This document shows, piece after piece, positions 24,801-33,420 of a stretch of 64,000 nucleotides of DNA. A model generated the notes under the pieces. It did not search any database, had not been told where the DNA came from, and was given only the letters and a program-made list of their open reading frames with translations. Made by a program: the position numbers and the translations under genes. This DNA comes from Chaenocephalus aceratus (lineage: Eukaryota > Chordata > Actinopteri > Perciformes > Channichthyidae), in assembly GCA_023974075.1 (NCBI GenBank), contig CM043797.1, positions 14,370,178 to 14,434,177 of the forward strand, read 5' to 3'. The stretch's first letter is position 1; each line of letters begins with the position of its first letter.

Positions 24801-25964
24801 CATACTTTTTTCGAAATAAGGTCCCATGGAGGTCCACCGGAAGGGGAGGGACTTCGCCACTCTATTCACTTCCTGCGAACCTCAACCCGCCCCCCTGAAC
24901 CAATCAGTGACCTTATTCACAAACACTACTTCCTTTTTCAACCATGAACTTTCAAAAATAAAACACAATATTTATAATTATACATTTTAGTCTTTTAAAC
25001 ATATGTATATTTTAACCACACTTATTATCTTGTTTTAAATGTCACTGTAAGGATTATTTTCAACCTGGTTACAATCACAACGCCCACACACTGGCTCTTG
25101 ACAGACGTTGCGTCAGCTCCATTTCCCTTCACTCACACTGTGGTGACTTGTTATGAAGAAGCTACCGCAGAACTGCTACTTTTAAGCCTAAAAACACACA
25201 AACTGAGCCCAAGTGTGTGTTTGTTATTAACAGAACTACACCCTCAGGAAAAATAAGTACAGCCATCCTTTCATAGAGCTAAAAATGTATCATATCACAT
25301 GCCGTTATCCATTAATTTAAATAATTTAATATAGCATATAATTATTGCTCGATGTCATAAGTTAAACTATTGTATCAAAAATCAAAGCTATGATGTAAAC
25401 ACTGTCAAGATAATTAAGAGTGTTTATAATAAACTAAACTACAGTTGCATTGTTATTCATAGATGCAATGACATATAGGTATGCAACTATTATAATTAAT
25501 TATTATTTTGAATATGTATTCATGTTCAGATGATTTCCTAGATATTGACATATCGTTTGGTCCATTAAATGTCAGAAAAGAACAACAAGTTTCCATCCTA
25601 GGTTATTTTTGACAACCCAAAGATATTCAGTTGAAACAGAGAAAGAGGGAGAAAAGCAGAACAAGTCCACGTTGGAAAGGTTGAAAAAGCACTTTGAAAT
25701 GTTTGCATAACATATAACATATCTTTGCAGCTCTAAAAATTCTATAATATTATTTCCTAAAGAGTTGCACTTCAGAGATATTGCCGAAATAACACGCACC
25801 ATAAAAAGCATTATGTTGTTACTGACTGAGCTGTTATGATGCAATGTTTAATTTCAAGTGCACATGGCTGCACATAACAACAGTTCATGTTAAATACATT
25901 TGCTCAAGTGGCCTTAAAGTACATGCTACAACTACGCCCAGTGTCATAGAGTAGTTACCTCCAT
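4689..25964 (-). CDS. rcsd1: RCSD domain-containing protein 1 (CapZ-interacting protein, CapZIP), complete, 6 coding exons
   Basis: Coding exons (minus strand): 25964-25959 (ATG GAG), 7602-7519, 7418-7347, 6696-6628, 5814-5626, 5072-4689; 804 bp, 267 codons plus TAA, every junction in phase 0. Family landmarks appear in order: SVAELAGRFKG (human SVAQLAGRF) near residue 10; a basic PPC block; SSIIEKLQANLALSP followed by ALLPSPKSPE; ISFDSPPEGIPLPNFNK; then the RCSD motif RLSFKRRPPTRRHRRS. The last exon ends in a Glu-rich tail. Human RCSD1 is about 416 residues, so the acidic tail is shorter here. The family binds F-actin capping protein CapZ and is a stress-kinase substrate abundant in muscle and leukocytes. 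The tiny first exon is inferred: ATG-GAG ends at a GTAACT donor, has a purine at -3 and G at +4, and joins in phase. Intron 1 is 18.4 kb and full of repeats. Confidence 0.85.
6950..7150 (+). repeat. tRNA-derived SINE-like element
   Basis: The segment around 7010-7021 (GGTTCAATTCC) resembles a tRNA gene B box. It is followed by the teleost SINE-type phrase GTCCTTGGGTAAGACACTT. It lies in the rcsd1 intron between exons 3 and 4. Boundaries are approximate. Confidence 0.5.
8840..9052 (+). repeat. 3' end of a LINE-type retroposon
   Basis: A T-rich stretch leads into TGTTGGAGAAGCCTGTG, AAGATTTTC and the tail ACAATAAAGAACCTTGAACCTTGAAC, a tail form with short tandem CCTTGAA repeats. A related inverted remnant sits in element A near 13925-14052. 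Confidence 0.5.
9126..9600. mobile_element. hAT-type MITE with 8 bp target duplication
   Basis: Terminal inverted repeats TAGGGCTGCTCGATTATGG and its complement ATTAATTGAGCAGCCCTA bound a 475 bp A/T-rich element with CGATTAT motifs near both ends. It is flanked by GCCAAGAT at 9118-9125 and 9601-9608, an exact 8 bp direct repeat as expected for hAT transposition. No transposase is encoded. Confidence 0.85.
10083..10385 (+). mobile_element. 5'-truncated non-LTR retrotransposon 3' end
   Basis: A reading frame near 10100-10220 spells a degraded LINE C-terminus (YYAPNIWNKLPE then LKTFLF). It is followed by an untranslated tail AAGCACTTTGAATTGCC and a (TTGCC)n terminus at 10366-10381. The 5' part of the element is missing. 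Confidence 0.6.
12790..12921 (+). repeat. 33 bp tandem repeat, 4 copies, in the arm of element A
   Basis: Copies start at 12790, 12823, 12856 and 12889. Each reads CAACGCAAG, a run of about nine G, CCTTAGCGTCC, then ATTTT. Because 33 is divisible by three, an open frame runs through with an 11-residue period; this is a by-product, not a gene. Confidence 0.95.
15337..15433 (-). repeat. 33 bp tandem repeat, 3 inverted copies, in the right arm of element A
   Basis: Reverse complement of the array at 12790-12921, with three units and slightly shorter G runs. Confidence 0.93.
16949..16992. repeat. (TA)n microsatellite
   Basis: About 22 TA units in rcsd1 intron 1. Confidence 0.95.
18789..18828. 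repeat. (CA)n microsatellite
   Basis: About 20 CA units in rcsd1 intron 1. Confidence 0.95.
20364..20560 (+). repeat. Interspersed retroposon tail
   Basis: Contains GCTGACGCTTTTATCCAAAG followed by CGACTTACAAT, a sequence block that is very common in teleost genomes as part of a SINE/LINE-type repeat. Boundaries are approximate. Confidence 0.5.
21121..22400 (+). pseudogene. Jockey-type non-LTR retrotransposon, 5'-truncated and frameshifted reverse transcriptase
   Basis: A first frame (21124-21465) contains NGVPQGSVLSPTLFNVYIHD and the catalytic-type YADD, the fingers/palm of a non-LTR reverse transcriptase. Continuity is lost by a frameshift near 21380 and a stop near 21423. The frame resumes at 21494-22378 with KYLGVRLD, YCAPVWSRS and the C-terminal Cys/His region (ACECG...VHIITICP). 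Only the 3' part survives: no endonuclease, no ORF1. After the stop the sequence ends in a (GAA)n-type tail at 22386-22398. The intact reading over almost 300 codons suggests a fairly recent insertion. The exact clade is inferred from motif style only. Confidence 0.8.
22768..23840 (-). mobile_element. THAP-exon MITE copy 1 (left half of a 2.1 kb palindrome)
   Basis: Ends CTATAGAGAGGTGAAGTCCC and GGGACTTCGCCTCTCAATAG are inverted repeats. The adjacent blocks GGACCTTATTTC and TGAAGTCAATGG also recur inverted. Internally it carries the THAP-type exon (23549-23448, minus) and is an inverted near-copy of 23836-24866. Confidence 0.8.
23448..23549 (-). pseudogene. THAP-domain first exon remnant (transposase-derived), copy 1
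   Basis: An ATG frame of 34 codons spelling MPVCLVPGC, then SFFRFPSDE and GWIK. This is the start of a THAP zinc-binding DNA-binding domain (Cys-x4-Cys, FFRFP, then W). A potential GT splice donor follows at ATCAA|GTTAGC; in frame, translation stops four codons on. The second Cys and the His of the THAP C2CH motif would be in later exons, which are absent. Identical over the whole exon to the copy at 24111-24212. Confidence 0.7.
23836..24866 (+). mobile_element. THAP-exon MITE copy 2 (right half of the palindrome)
   Basis: Begins ATAGAGTGGCGAAGTCACGC and ends GGGACTTCGCCACTCTAT, forming terminal inverted repeats of its own. The body is the reverse complement of 22768-23840, apart from small differences such as a short inverted ATATAGAT insertion near 24055-24080. 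The two elements abut and share a few bases at 23836-23840. Confidence 0.8.
24111..24212 (+). pseudogene. THAP-domain first exon remnant (transposase-derived), copy 2
   Basis: Same 34-codon frame as at 23549-23448, now on the plus strand: MPVCLVPGC...SFFRFPSDE...GWIK. THAP domains occur at the N-terminus of P-element-type transposases and of host THAP proteins. Because the exon sits inside an inverted-repeat element, transposase origin is the better reading. Confidence 0.7.
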
Positions 25965-26084
25965 CCTGGGGAATGTGCCAGAGATCGTCCTGCTTTTTTC
26001 CCTTTGTATTTCGGCCTCTTGGAGCAAACTGCCTGCTAGTTGAGAGGAGACTGAGGAGAGCAGCGGGGACAGAGAGCAGCTCTG

Positions 26085-26092
26085 TTTTTATA
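26085..26092 (-). promoter_or_regulatory. rcsd1: TATA-box candidate for rcsd1
   Basis: The plus strand TTTTTATA reads TATAAAAA on the minus strand, about 120 bases upstream of the proposed rcsd1 ATG at 25964. A start of transcription about 30 bases downstream would give a 5' UTR of roughly 95 bases in the same exon. Confidence 0.45.
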
Positions 26093-26404
26093 TCAGGAGC
26101 CAAACGAGCCTCAAGCACGAGGAGGAGGAGGAGGAGTGGACAACTTTTACGCGTATTTGGCCCCGTCAGCGCTGTCAAGTCACTCATTATAAAACATAAC
26201 AGTACTTCTGCTAAAGACTTTCAAAATAAAAACGGAAATGAGTGCAGTATTTTACTTTTACGAAGTGACGTCAGCGGCTCATTTGCGTAATCTTCCCTCA
26301 GGGAAAAGTACTCTAATGCGATTGGTAGGCTACGTGCCCTGGGGTAATAAGTGCCGGGGCACTAGGTACTGCAAAGTACGCGGTGTGAACGCGGCTAATG
26401 GTGT

Positions 26405-26953
26405 TCTAAGGGGGGATTCAGTTGATAAGGTGGGCGGGTGTTACCTTGGTTGGTTATTGTCTAATGGTTGCACAAAGTGGCCAAAATCTGATCAGCTCAT
26501 TTCCAAACAGGTTTTTATGTAAATGTCAGGACAAAAAGAGAGAATATTTTTTCCTGAAACTTTCATAATCTCTTTACACAGAGGTGACACATATTTATGT
26601 ATAAGGTCTTGAAAAAGTGGATGTTGCATAATAGGTCACCTTTAATTTTGAGTTTTCATGTAAGGATGAAAGATTGTAGAGTAACTCGTCCTACTCAAGG
26701 CCAGGAGGAAGTAGAGTCAGTCACTTCAGTGGTTCTTTGGAGGGAGTTGTAGAGAAGCCATCTAATGGATTGTTTTTTTTTAACTTGCCAACAACACACC
26801 ACACTACTGCCCATATACAGTATATACAGTACCACTCAATATTCTTTACATAGTGTCAGTCCATGGATAGCATCAACTACTAAATCTGTACACATACAAA
26901 AGGACTTCGATCCTCATCAAAGCATCAAATATTTATTTGACATGACTTTAACC
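26405..26953 (+). repeat. Direct repeat copy 1 (segmental duplication)
   Basis: Starts CTAAGGGGGGATTCAG and ends CAAATATTTATTTGACAT. It matches 31337-31872 with only scattered differences. It contains the right end of a TTAA-type MITE (TGTATAAGG...GCATAATAGG) plus apparently unique sequence. Confidence 0.85.
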
Positions 26954-27449
26954 CCTGATCCTGTTTTTCAGGTCTCAGGCTCGAAAATGACATTCCCAGA
27001 ACAAATGACCATATCTTCACTTCTAAAAGGGATACATTAATAATCTTTTTTCTCAAAGCAAGGTTACAATTTGTGAGTTGGATGTAGAAGTGTCAGAATC
27101 AATATAGATGTTTTTATTTTAAAGTGAATTCAGATTGAACACAGTAAAAAAATTATAGTGTCCGTCCAAAAAATGAAATTACTGATAGTGAAAACCTCCC
27201 TTGAATGATGGGATAGTAGACTAAAAGCTTTAGGAATCCAAACTATAACATAAGTACCCTGTATCAAGATTGATGCAAAACAAGTGAAATGTGACCTTTT
27301 TAGAGAGTTAGAAAAAAACCCACTTCTGGGGTCATTTGGGTGCATTTTCCATATCTCTGGCCCCCCTCGTTCGATTTTGATGATTGACATCTCTTTTGAA
27401 CCGTTAGAGCCAATAGAATCGAGGGGAAGTTCCTAACATCCATCTAAAC

Positions 27450-30400
27450 CAACCTGACTCTACACCACAATGCGTGGTGGAGTCACGAACTTTGTTACAT
27501 TTACGTGTCGGCACCACGCAAACAACCCCAATGTAAAGTGAATGAGGCTCCTTTGTCGTGGTGCACACACGCATTTCTACAACGTCCCGCAGTGAGCTTT
27601 TATTCTATAGAACGTTTTTTAAATCTACTTTATAGCTTGTAGTAACTCACGGGAGGCTTCTTTTATTTTATTTGTATTCATAATTCTTTTTATTTTTCGT
27701 CAGAATGTAAATATTACATTAGTTACGAATTTGTGTTCTCAAAAAACACTGCATTGTGTGTAATGCAACTGTGATTTTTATTAAATTAGTTCGTTTTTAA
27801 GGAAGGCCAGAGCTTCAGCTGTGTCAAATAGATTGTTCCCTTTAGTTAACGTTATTTAAAAGATAATGATCATGTCCCCTGTATTGTATTACGAGTGTCC
27901 ATTCCCATTGGATAGGAGAATTTTACACCCGGAAGTAAGTAGCCTATTCTCCTTACTGTCGATTGATTTTACAGTGATATCTGCACTACTCATCGACTAA
28001 AAAACACCAAATTGTCCTTGTTAATTACACAACATTGATTGGTTTGAATTGTGTACAATGCTTTTGTATTTTCCCCCTTCGATTCGGAGAAACAAATATT
28101 TTTTCGGAGTTTTAGGACGGCAGAAGACACTACACTACCCAGAATCCTCAGCTATCGTTTGGGACTACACCATGTGCTTAGCTTGACAAACCCCGTGATC
28201 AGTCCTCAACCTCTGTGATTGGATGCGCGGAGTTTACACAGAGCGTCAAAAAGGACTTTGAAATGGAATGAAACCCATCGACGGCACACTATTCAAAACA
28301 GGAATCGAACGTGTCCTACCCCCCCCCCCCTTAGGTCACAGGCTCCTCCAACAGTGCTACGCAATAAAACAGATACACAGAAAAAATAGTGAAATAGTGC
28401 AATAAGAGTCTATATACAAGTGATTGGAATATGATATATTAGATAAATAATTTCTAAGTAGCAGCCAGATGAATATTATTTCTAAATTCAGGTGTTTAAT
28501 AATCGTATAGCCTGTGGGATGAAGCTGTCTCTGTGTCTGGTGGTTTTAGTCCGGATGCTGCGGTACCGCCTGCCAGACTGCAGCAGACAGAACAGTTTGT
28601 GGCTGGGGTGATGGGGTCTTTTATAATCCTGAGGGCTTTCTTTAAGGTTAACCTGGTATTTTTACTCCACTACATTTATTTTAGTTACTTTACAGATTTG
28701 GATTAATGATGTGAAATATAAACAACCCTTAAATCAGACTTTAGTTACACCTGAATGAAATTCAGTGAAGGTGATTGTCAAGTGCCAACAATCAGGAGAG
28801 ATATTTGATAGTTGGTGCTTGAGAAGACTAAATATTTATCTGCAGATCCGTTTAAAGCATATTCATTACTCGTTATTCTCTAATAGTTAATTAAAGACTG
28901 TATATAATTGCTATTTTGCACATCCCTTTCAAGATGTTCTAAGGTTTATTGACATATCATATACACAACAGTGTAGTTATGCAATGAATGAAAAACTTGG
29001 GTCACAGGTTCCTCAACAGTGCATTACAAGACATCTATCAATGTGTGTATACTTCCACCATTACACTGTCGTATTCTGCACATTTCTTTAAATAAAGCCT
29101 TATTAGTTAGCACATCCTCCTATCAGGCACTAAACTGTTTTACTCTAGATATCATTTGAGTATCTTCTTGATATTTTCTATTCTATATTTATATAATTGA
29201 CCTTCTACTTTCCCACTATTTTGTATGTACTCTTAATATTTAAATGTTTTCATAAAATATAACACATTCAAAAGTGCTTTACAAAAATGAAAGACATTAA
29301 GAAAAAGGCATTTTAAACAGTCATTAAAAAGCAACACAATCTTCCTGCATTGCAATTACTCTAAACGTGTAATAACGTGCTTTAACCAGTAGGTGGTTTG
29401 GGTTAAAAGCATAGGTTAAAAGGCTGTCAAGTTTACAGTGTTAACAAAATAAAATATACTGCTGTTTCCGGTTTAGTTTACGATGAATATTATTTAGTTA
29501 TTGTTTTGATATTTGTAACACAAAAGCGATGAAAAAAACCCATAGCAACAAAAAAAAGATGGTCTTAACATGACCCAGTCGTCTAGTAGTTAATAAAAAA
29601 CAATAATATCGAAACAAAATATTACTACTAACTTTATTGTGAAATTAAAACAGAACGGTAAAAGAATAGTTTCTGGTCTATTCTGATGCCCGATCTCTGT
29701 AGATAAATAAAGAACTATGACAGATGTGTAATATTGAATGCAGCCAAACCATTTATTACAATGCATTCATGTGATGACTTTCAAAGAGTAAAGCAAGCAC
29801 TGCTGAATAAAGTATGATTTTCTCTTTTACGAAACGTTTATTTTTTCATATGGAATGCAGTTGGAGGTCAACCAATCAAAGAGCTTGAGGACTGATCACG
29901 GGGTTTGTCAAGCTAAGCACATGGTGTAGTCCCAAACGATAGCTGAGGATTCTGGGTAGTGTAGTGTCTTCTGCCGTCCAAAAACTCCGAAAAAATATTT
30001 GTTTCTCCGAATCGAAGGGGGAAAATACAAAAGCATTGTACACAATTCAAACCTATCAATGTTGTGTAATTAACAAGGACAATTTGGTGTTTTTTAGTCG
30101 ATGAGTAGTTCAGATATCACTGTAAAATCAATCGACAGTAAGGAGAATAGGCTACTTACTTCCGGGTGTAAAATTCTCCGTTATCCAATGGGAATGGACG
30201 CTCGTAATACAATACAGGGGACATGATCATTATCTTTTAAATAATGTTAACTAAAGGGAACAATCTATTTGACACAGCTGAAGCTCTGGCCTTCCTTAAA
30301 AACAAACTAATTTAATAAAAATCACAGTTGCATTACACACAATGCAGTGTTTTTTGAGAACACAAATTCGTAACTAATGTCATTTTTACATTCTGACGAA

Positions 30401-30678
30401 AAATAAAAAGAATTATGAATACAAATAAAATAAAAGAAGCCTCCCGTGAATTACTACAAGCTATAAAGTAGATTTAAAAAACGTTGTATAGAATAAAAGC
30501 TCACTGCGGGACGTTGTAGAAATGCGTGTGTGCACCACGACAAATGAGCCTCATTCACTTTACATTGGGGTTGTTTGCGTGGTGCCGACACGTAAATGTA
30601 ACAAAGTTCGTGACTCCACCACGCATTGTGGTGTTAAGAAGTCGTGGTGGAGTCACGCATTCTGGTGAGATCAGGTTG
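27450..30678. mobile_element. Long-hairpin (foldback) element B, arms ~770 bp
   Basis: Left arm 27465-28227 is the reverse complement of right arm 29870-30636 with few differences. Outer tips are CAACCTGA at 27450 and TCAGGTTG ending 30678; the right tip has about 40 bp more than the left, so the left tip has a small deletion. No clean target duplication is seen (TCTAAAC left, TCGAAAC one base beyond the right tip). The spacer 28228-29869 includes a LINE-like fragment and blocks shared with elements A and C. No transposase was found. Confidence 0.82.
28340..28650 (+). repeat. LINE-type fragment inside element B
   Basis: Contains AGCCTGTGGGATGAAGCTGT and CGGATGCTGCGGTACCGCC, a block widespread in teleosts as part of a retrotransposon. 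A related fragment occurs at 60155-60420. Confidence 0.5.
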
Positions 30679-31336
30679 ATCGAAACATTACCCATTGGTA
30701 AATGAGTGCTGCGCAGCCAGAATGCCCTGGAACCGGAAGTTGCGATACACTCTGGTGGCTACCATTAGCAGCTAATATTAAATCTCCGATCTTTATATCA
30801 AAATTGAATTATGGATTATCAATATTTTTTTTCAAAGTCACAGACACATTGGATTAACCTATGGATTAACCTTCAGCTGCGTTTTTATCATTTTAATGCC
30901 ATTGAACACGACTTTTGATCAGAATAACAGCTAAGGTGAGACGATCTCCCGTGTTTGCTCCGTAATACTACGTGTTGTGTTTGATTCCCCTGTCGCGAGT
31001 TATGATCGCTCAGTTATGATACTATACCTATATAATCTGTGGAATCTCATCTTTAATCGGATATCTTGTATGTGCAGTTACGATGAGTAATAAGGGTATT
31101 TTTACCTTGAGTTCTGTGCTAAGTGCGTTAGCATTTTTTCCCTCAGGGGTCATTTAGACGCTTCTTATGAGACTTGTGTTTTGTTTTGGTAAAAATGGTT
31201 CGTACTGTCAGTTAGCTGAGTTTCTTCCCGTTAATCTGGTATGACACATTAATAGGTTTTTAAGAAGCGCTGAGACACAGTTTTGTGAAGGAAAACCCAG
31301 CAGCCCCCTCTACCGGGGGCTCTCGGGCTTAACAGG
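30679..31336. other. Unassigned sequence between element B and direct repeat 2
   Basis: Holds GGAACCGGAAGTTGCG and a small GC-rich hairpin (CCCCCTCTACCGGGGG at 31303-31318). No coding frame of interest. It is probably repeat-derived, but no second copy is visible in this window. Confidence 0.4.
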
Positions 31337-31872
31337 CTAAGGGGGGATTCAGGTGATAAGGTGGGCGGGTGTTACCTTGGTTGGTTATTGGCTAATGGTT
31401 GCACAAAGTGGCCAAAATCTGATCAGCTCATTTTCAAACAGGTTTTTATGTAAATGTCAGGACAAAAAGAGAGAATATTTTTTCCTGAAACTTTCATAAT
31501 CTCTTTACACAGAGGGGACACATATTTATGTATAAAGACATGAAAAAGTGGATGTTGCATAATACCTTTAATTTTGAGATTTCATGTAAGGATGAAAGAT
31601 TGTAGAGTAACTCTGCCATCCTACTCAAGGCCAGGAGGAAGTAGAGTCAGTCACTTCAGTGGTTCGTTGGGGGGAGTTGTAGAGAAGCCATCTAATGGAT
31701 TGTTTTTTTTTTACTTGCCAACAACACACCACACTACTGCTCATATACAGTATATACCACTCAATATTCTTTACATAGTGTCAATCCATGGATAGCATCA
31801 ACTACTAAATCTGTACACATAAAAAAGGACTTTGATCCTCAACAAAGCATCAAATATTTATTTGACATCATG
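31337..31872 (+). repeat. Direct repeat copy 2 (segmental duplication)
   Basis: Second copy of 26405-26953, in the same orientation, separated by about 4.4 kb that contains hairpin element B. Confidence 0.85.
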
Positions 31873-32763
31873 ACTTTCATATTTTAGTTTATATCAAATA
31901 GCCGAAAGCAAGTTCTGACCTGGTTTCACAGGTGTTTAAATGGACAGACTAACAGGTTCTGATGTTTAGAGGGTTTAAATTCTTCCCTCAGGAGGCCAAA
32001 TGTTCAACACTGTTTGAGAACAAACACTTCACACACACAAGTAAATATAAATAAGCCTCCGGAAGGCAGGGTACTCTGCCAGTAATTTGGAAACAGAAAC
32101 AGGGCATTTGCTCTTCTTTGTGAAACATGGTTCATTAGACAATGGAAACGGTTTACTAAAAGCTTTAGAAGACAATGTGATTAGTGCCTTTATAAATCAA
32201 GCCTATAATCATTATTACTGCCATTATGGCGTTTGAAAGCACTGTGGGAGGGTCTGATGGTTTGTGAAAGCTAAAGACACCTTTGTGTTTGTTGTCTCAC
32301 TGTCACCCAGCTGTGACAACAAGTGGGCAGAGTGACACGCCTGGCGCTTTGTGGCAGGGGGGACATGATTTATAATGGGTGAACTCGAATAAATGGGTTT
32401 TCAAGCATTACTTCACACTAAATAGATGACCACCTAATTCCCCTGGCTCTTCAGTAAAGCAGCTTTCACAGAAAATGGTTGTTGCACAGTCAGCTCAAGG
32501 TGGGAAAAGCTTTGAGTGTGGGGAAAGAGGAGAGAGGAAGAGATGGCAGCGGAGGCCATGAGAAACTAGCAGGAAAGATATTGAAGTACAATAGACCATT
32601 CTCCAAAATAACCTCCATTTGAGTTCAGCTTCCTTTGGCCACATGCAGGCACAGGGAGCCAAACAGGAAGTGAATATGTGTTGCTGATGATTTTTGGAAA
32701 TGTGCTGAAAGGGGAAACTATAGGTTACTTACGTAACCCCAGTTCTCAGAGTAACATGAAGTG
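31873..32763. other. Intergenic sequence without recognised features
   Basis: No exon, repeat family or RNA gene could be supported here. Confidence 0.4.
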
Positions 32764-32937
32764 AGATGTCTCACTATGGGATGCGCCTCATCGCGGAGCA
32801 AACAGAAGCATCAATCTCATTACGCCAATCCTGATTGGCTGATGATCTTGACGTCAGCGTCAGGGAATTCACCCCCTATAAGTAGCTTGCGCCACGACGC
32901 ATGCGTCATTCAAAATAAGCACCTCTTCTCGCTTCAC
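32764..32937. repeat. DIRS inverted terminal repeat, 3' side
   Basis: Pairs with 39580-39746. Includes GACGCATGCGTCATTCAA and TTGACGTCAGCGTCAGG. Confidence 0.9.
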
Positions 32938-33082
32938 CATAGCAAGGAGGGCCGTCTGGTGAGACATCTCACTTCATGTTACTCTGAGACCTGGGGTTAC
33001 GTTCGATGTCTCACTATGGGAAATTGTAGCTCCCGTATTGCCAGACGAGCTTATCTCGAAAATCACCAAACCGACCAGAACT

Positions 33083-33420
33083 TTAACAGGTAGGGCTCAG
33101 ACTCAACCAGGTGCCCAGCACTGCTTGAGTCAAAACTGGGAGTAGAACGTCCAGACTGTTAAAAGGCGGACAAAAGTGAGCGGCGAGGACCAGCTCGCCG
33201 CTTGCACCAATGTCTTGTATGGGAGACATCCTGGACGGAGCCCAGGATGCAGCCAGACCCTGAGTCAAGAGAGCTCGCGAACCCGAAGGTGCCTGCGAGC
33301 TCTGACTCGTACGGGCCCCACAGCAATTGCTTCCACAAATAGTGGGAGAGCCGTTGCTTAGTAACAGGCTTGCCCTTGTAAGGGATAGCCCAGGACACAG
33401 GGGGCTTGGTCATTATGACA
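33083..33420 (-). pseudogene. DIRS tyrosine recombinase, C-terminal remnant
   Basis: Short pieces in shifting frames match the end of a DIRS tyrosine recombinase: KGKPVTKQRLSH (about 33350), GLAASWA (about 33260) and SWSSPLTFVR (about 33180). The N-terminal half of the recombinase expected after the methyltransferase-like region is absent, so an internal deletion lies near 33420-33440. Confidence 0.6.

Larger units (their letters stand above)
7603..25958 (-). other. rcsd1: rcsd1 intron 1, repeat-rich
   Basis: An 18.4 kb intron from donor GTAACT (25958-25953) to the acceptor before 7602. Repeats listed separately account for much of it. Stretches 7860-8840, 10386-12717, 15505-20360 and 24870-25900 show no supportable gene, only short open frames without family resemblance. 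Confidence 0.6.

Noticed and set aside
25885..26290. Open frames on both strands around the rcsd1 start
   Set aside because: They lack family resemblance; the region is better explained as rcsd1 5' UTR and promoter.
26405..31872. LTR retrotransposon suggested by two long direct repeats
   Set aside because: The repeats lack TG...CA ends, no primer binding site or polypurine tract is seen, and the internal part holds a hairpin element rather than gag-pol.
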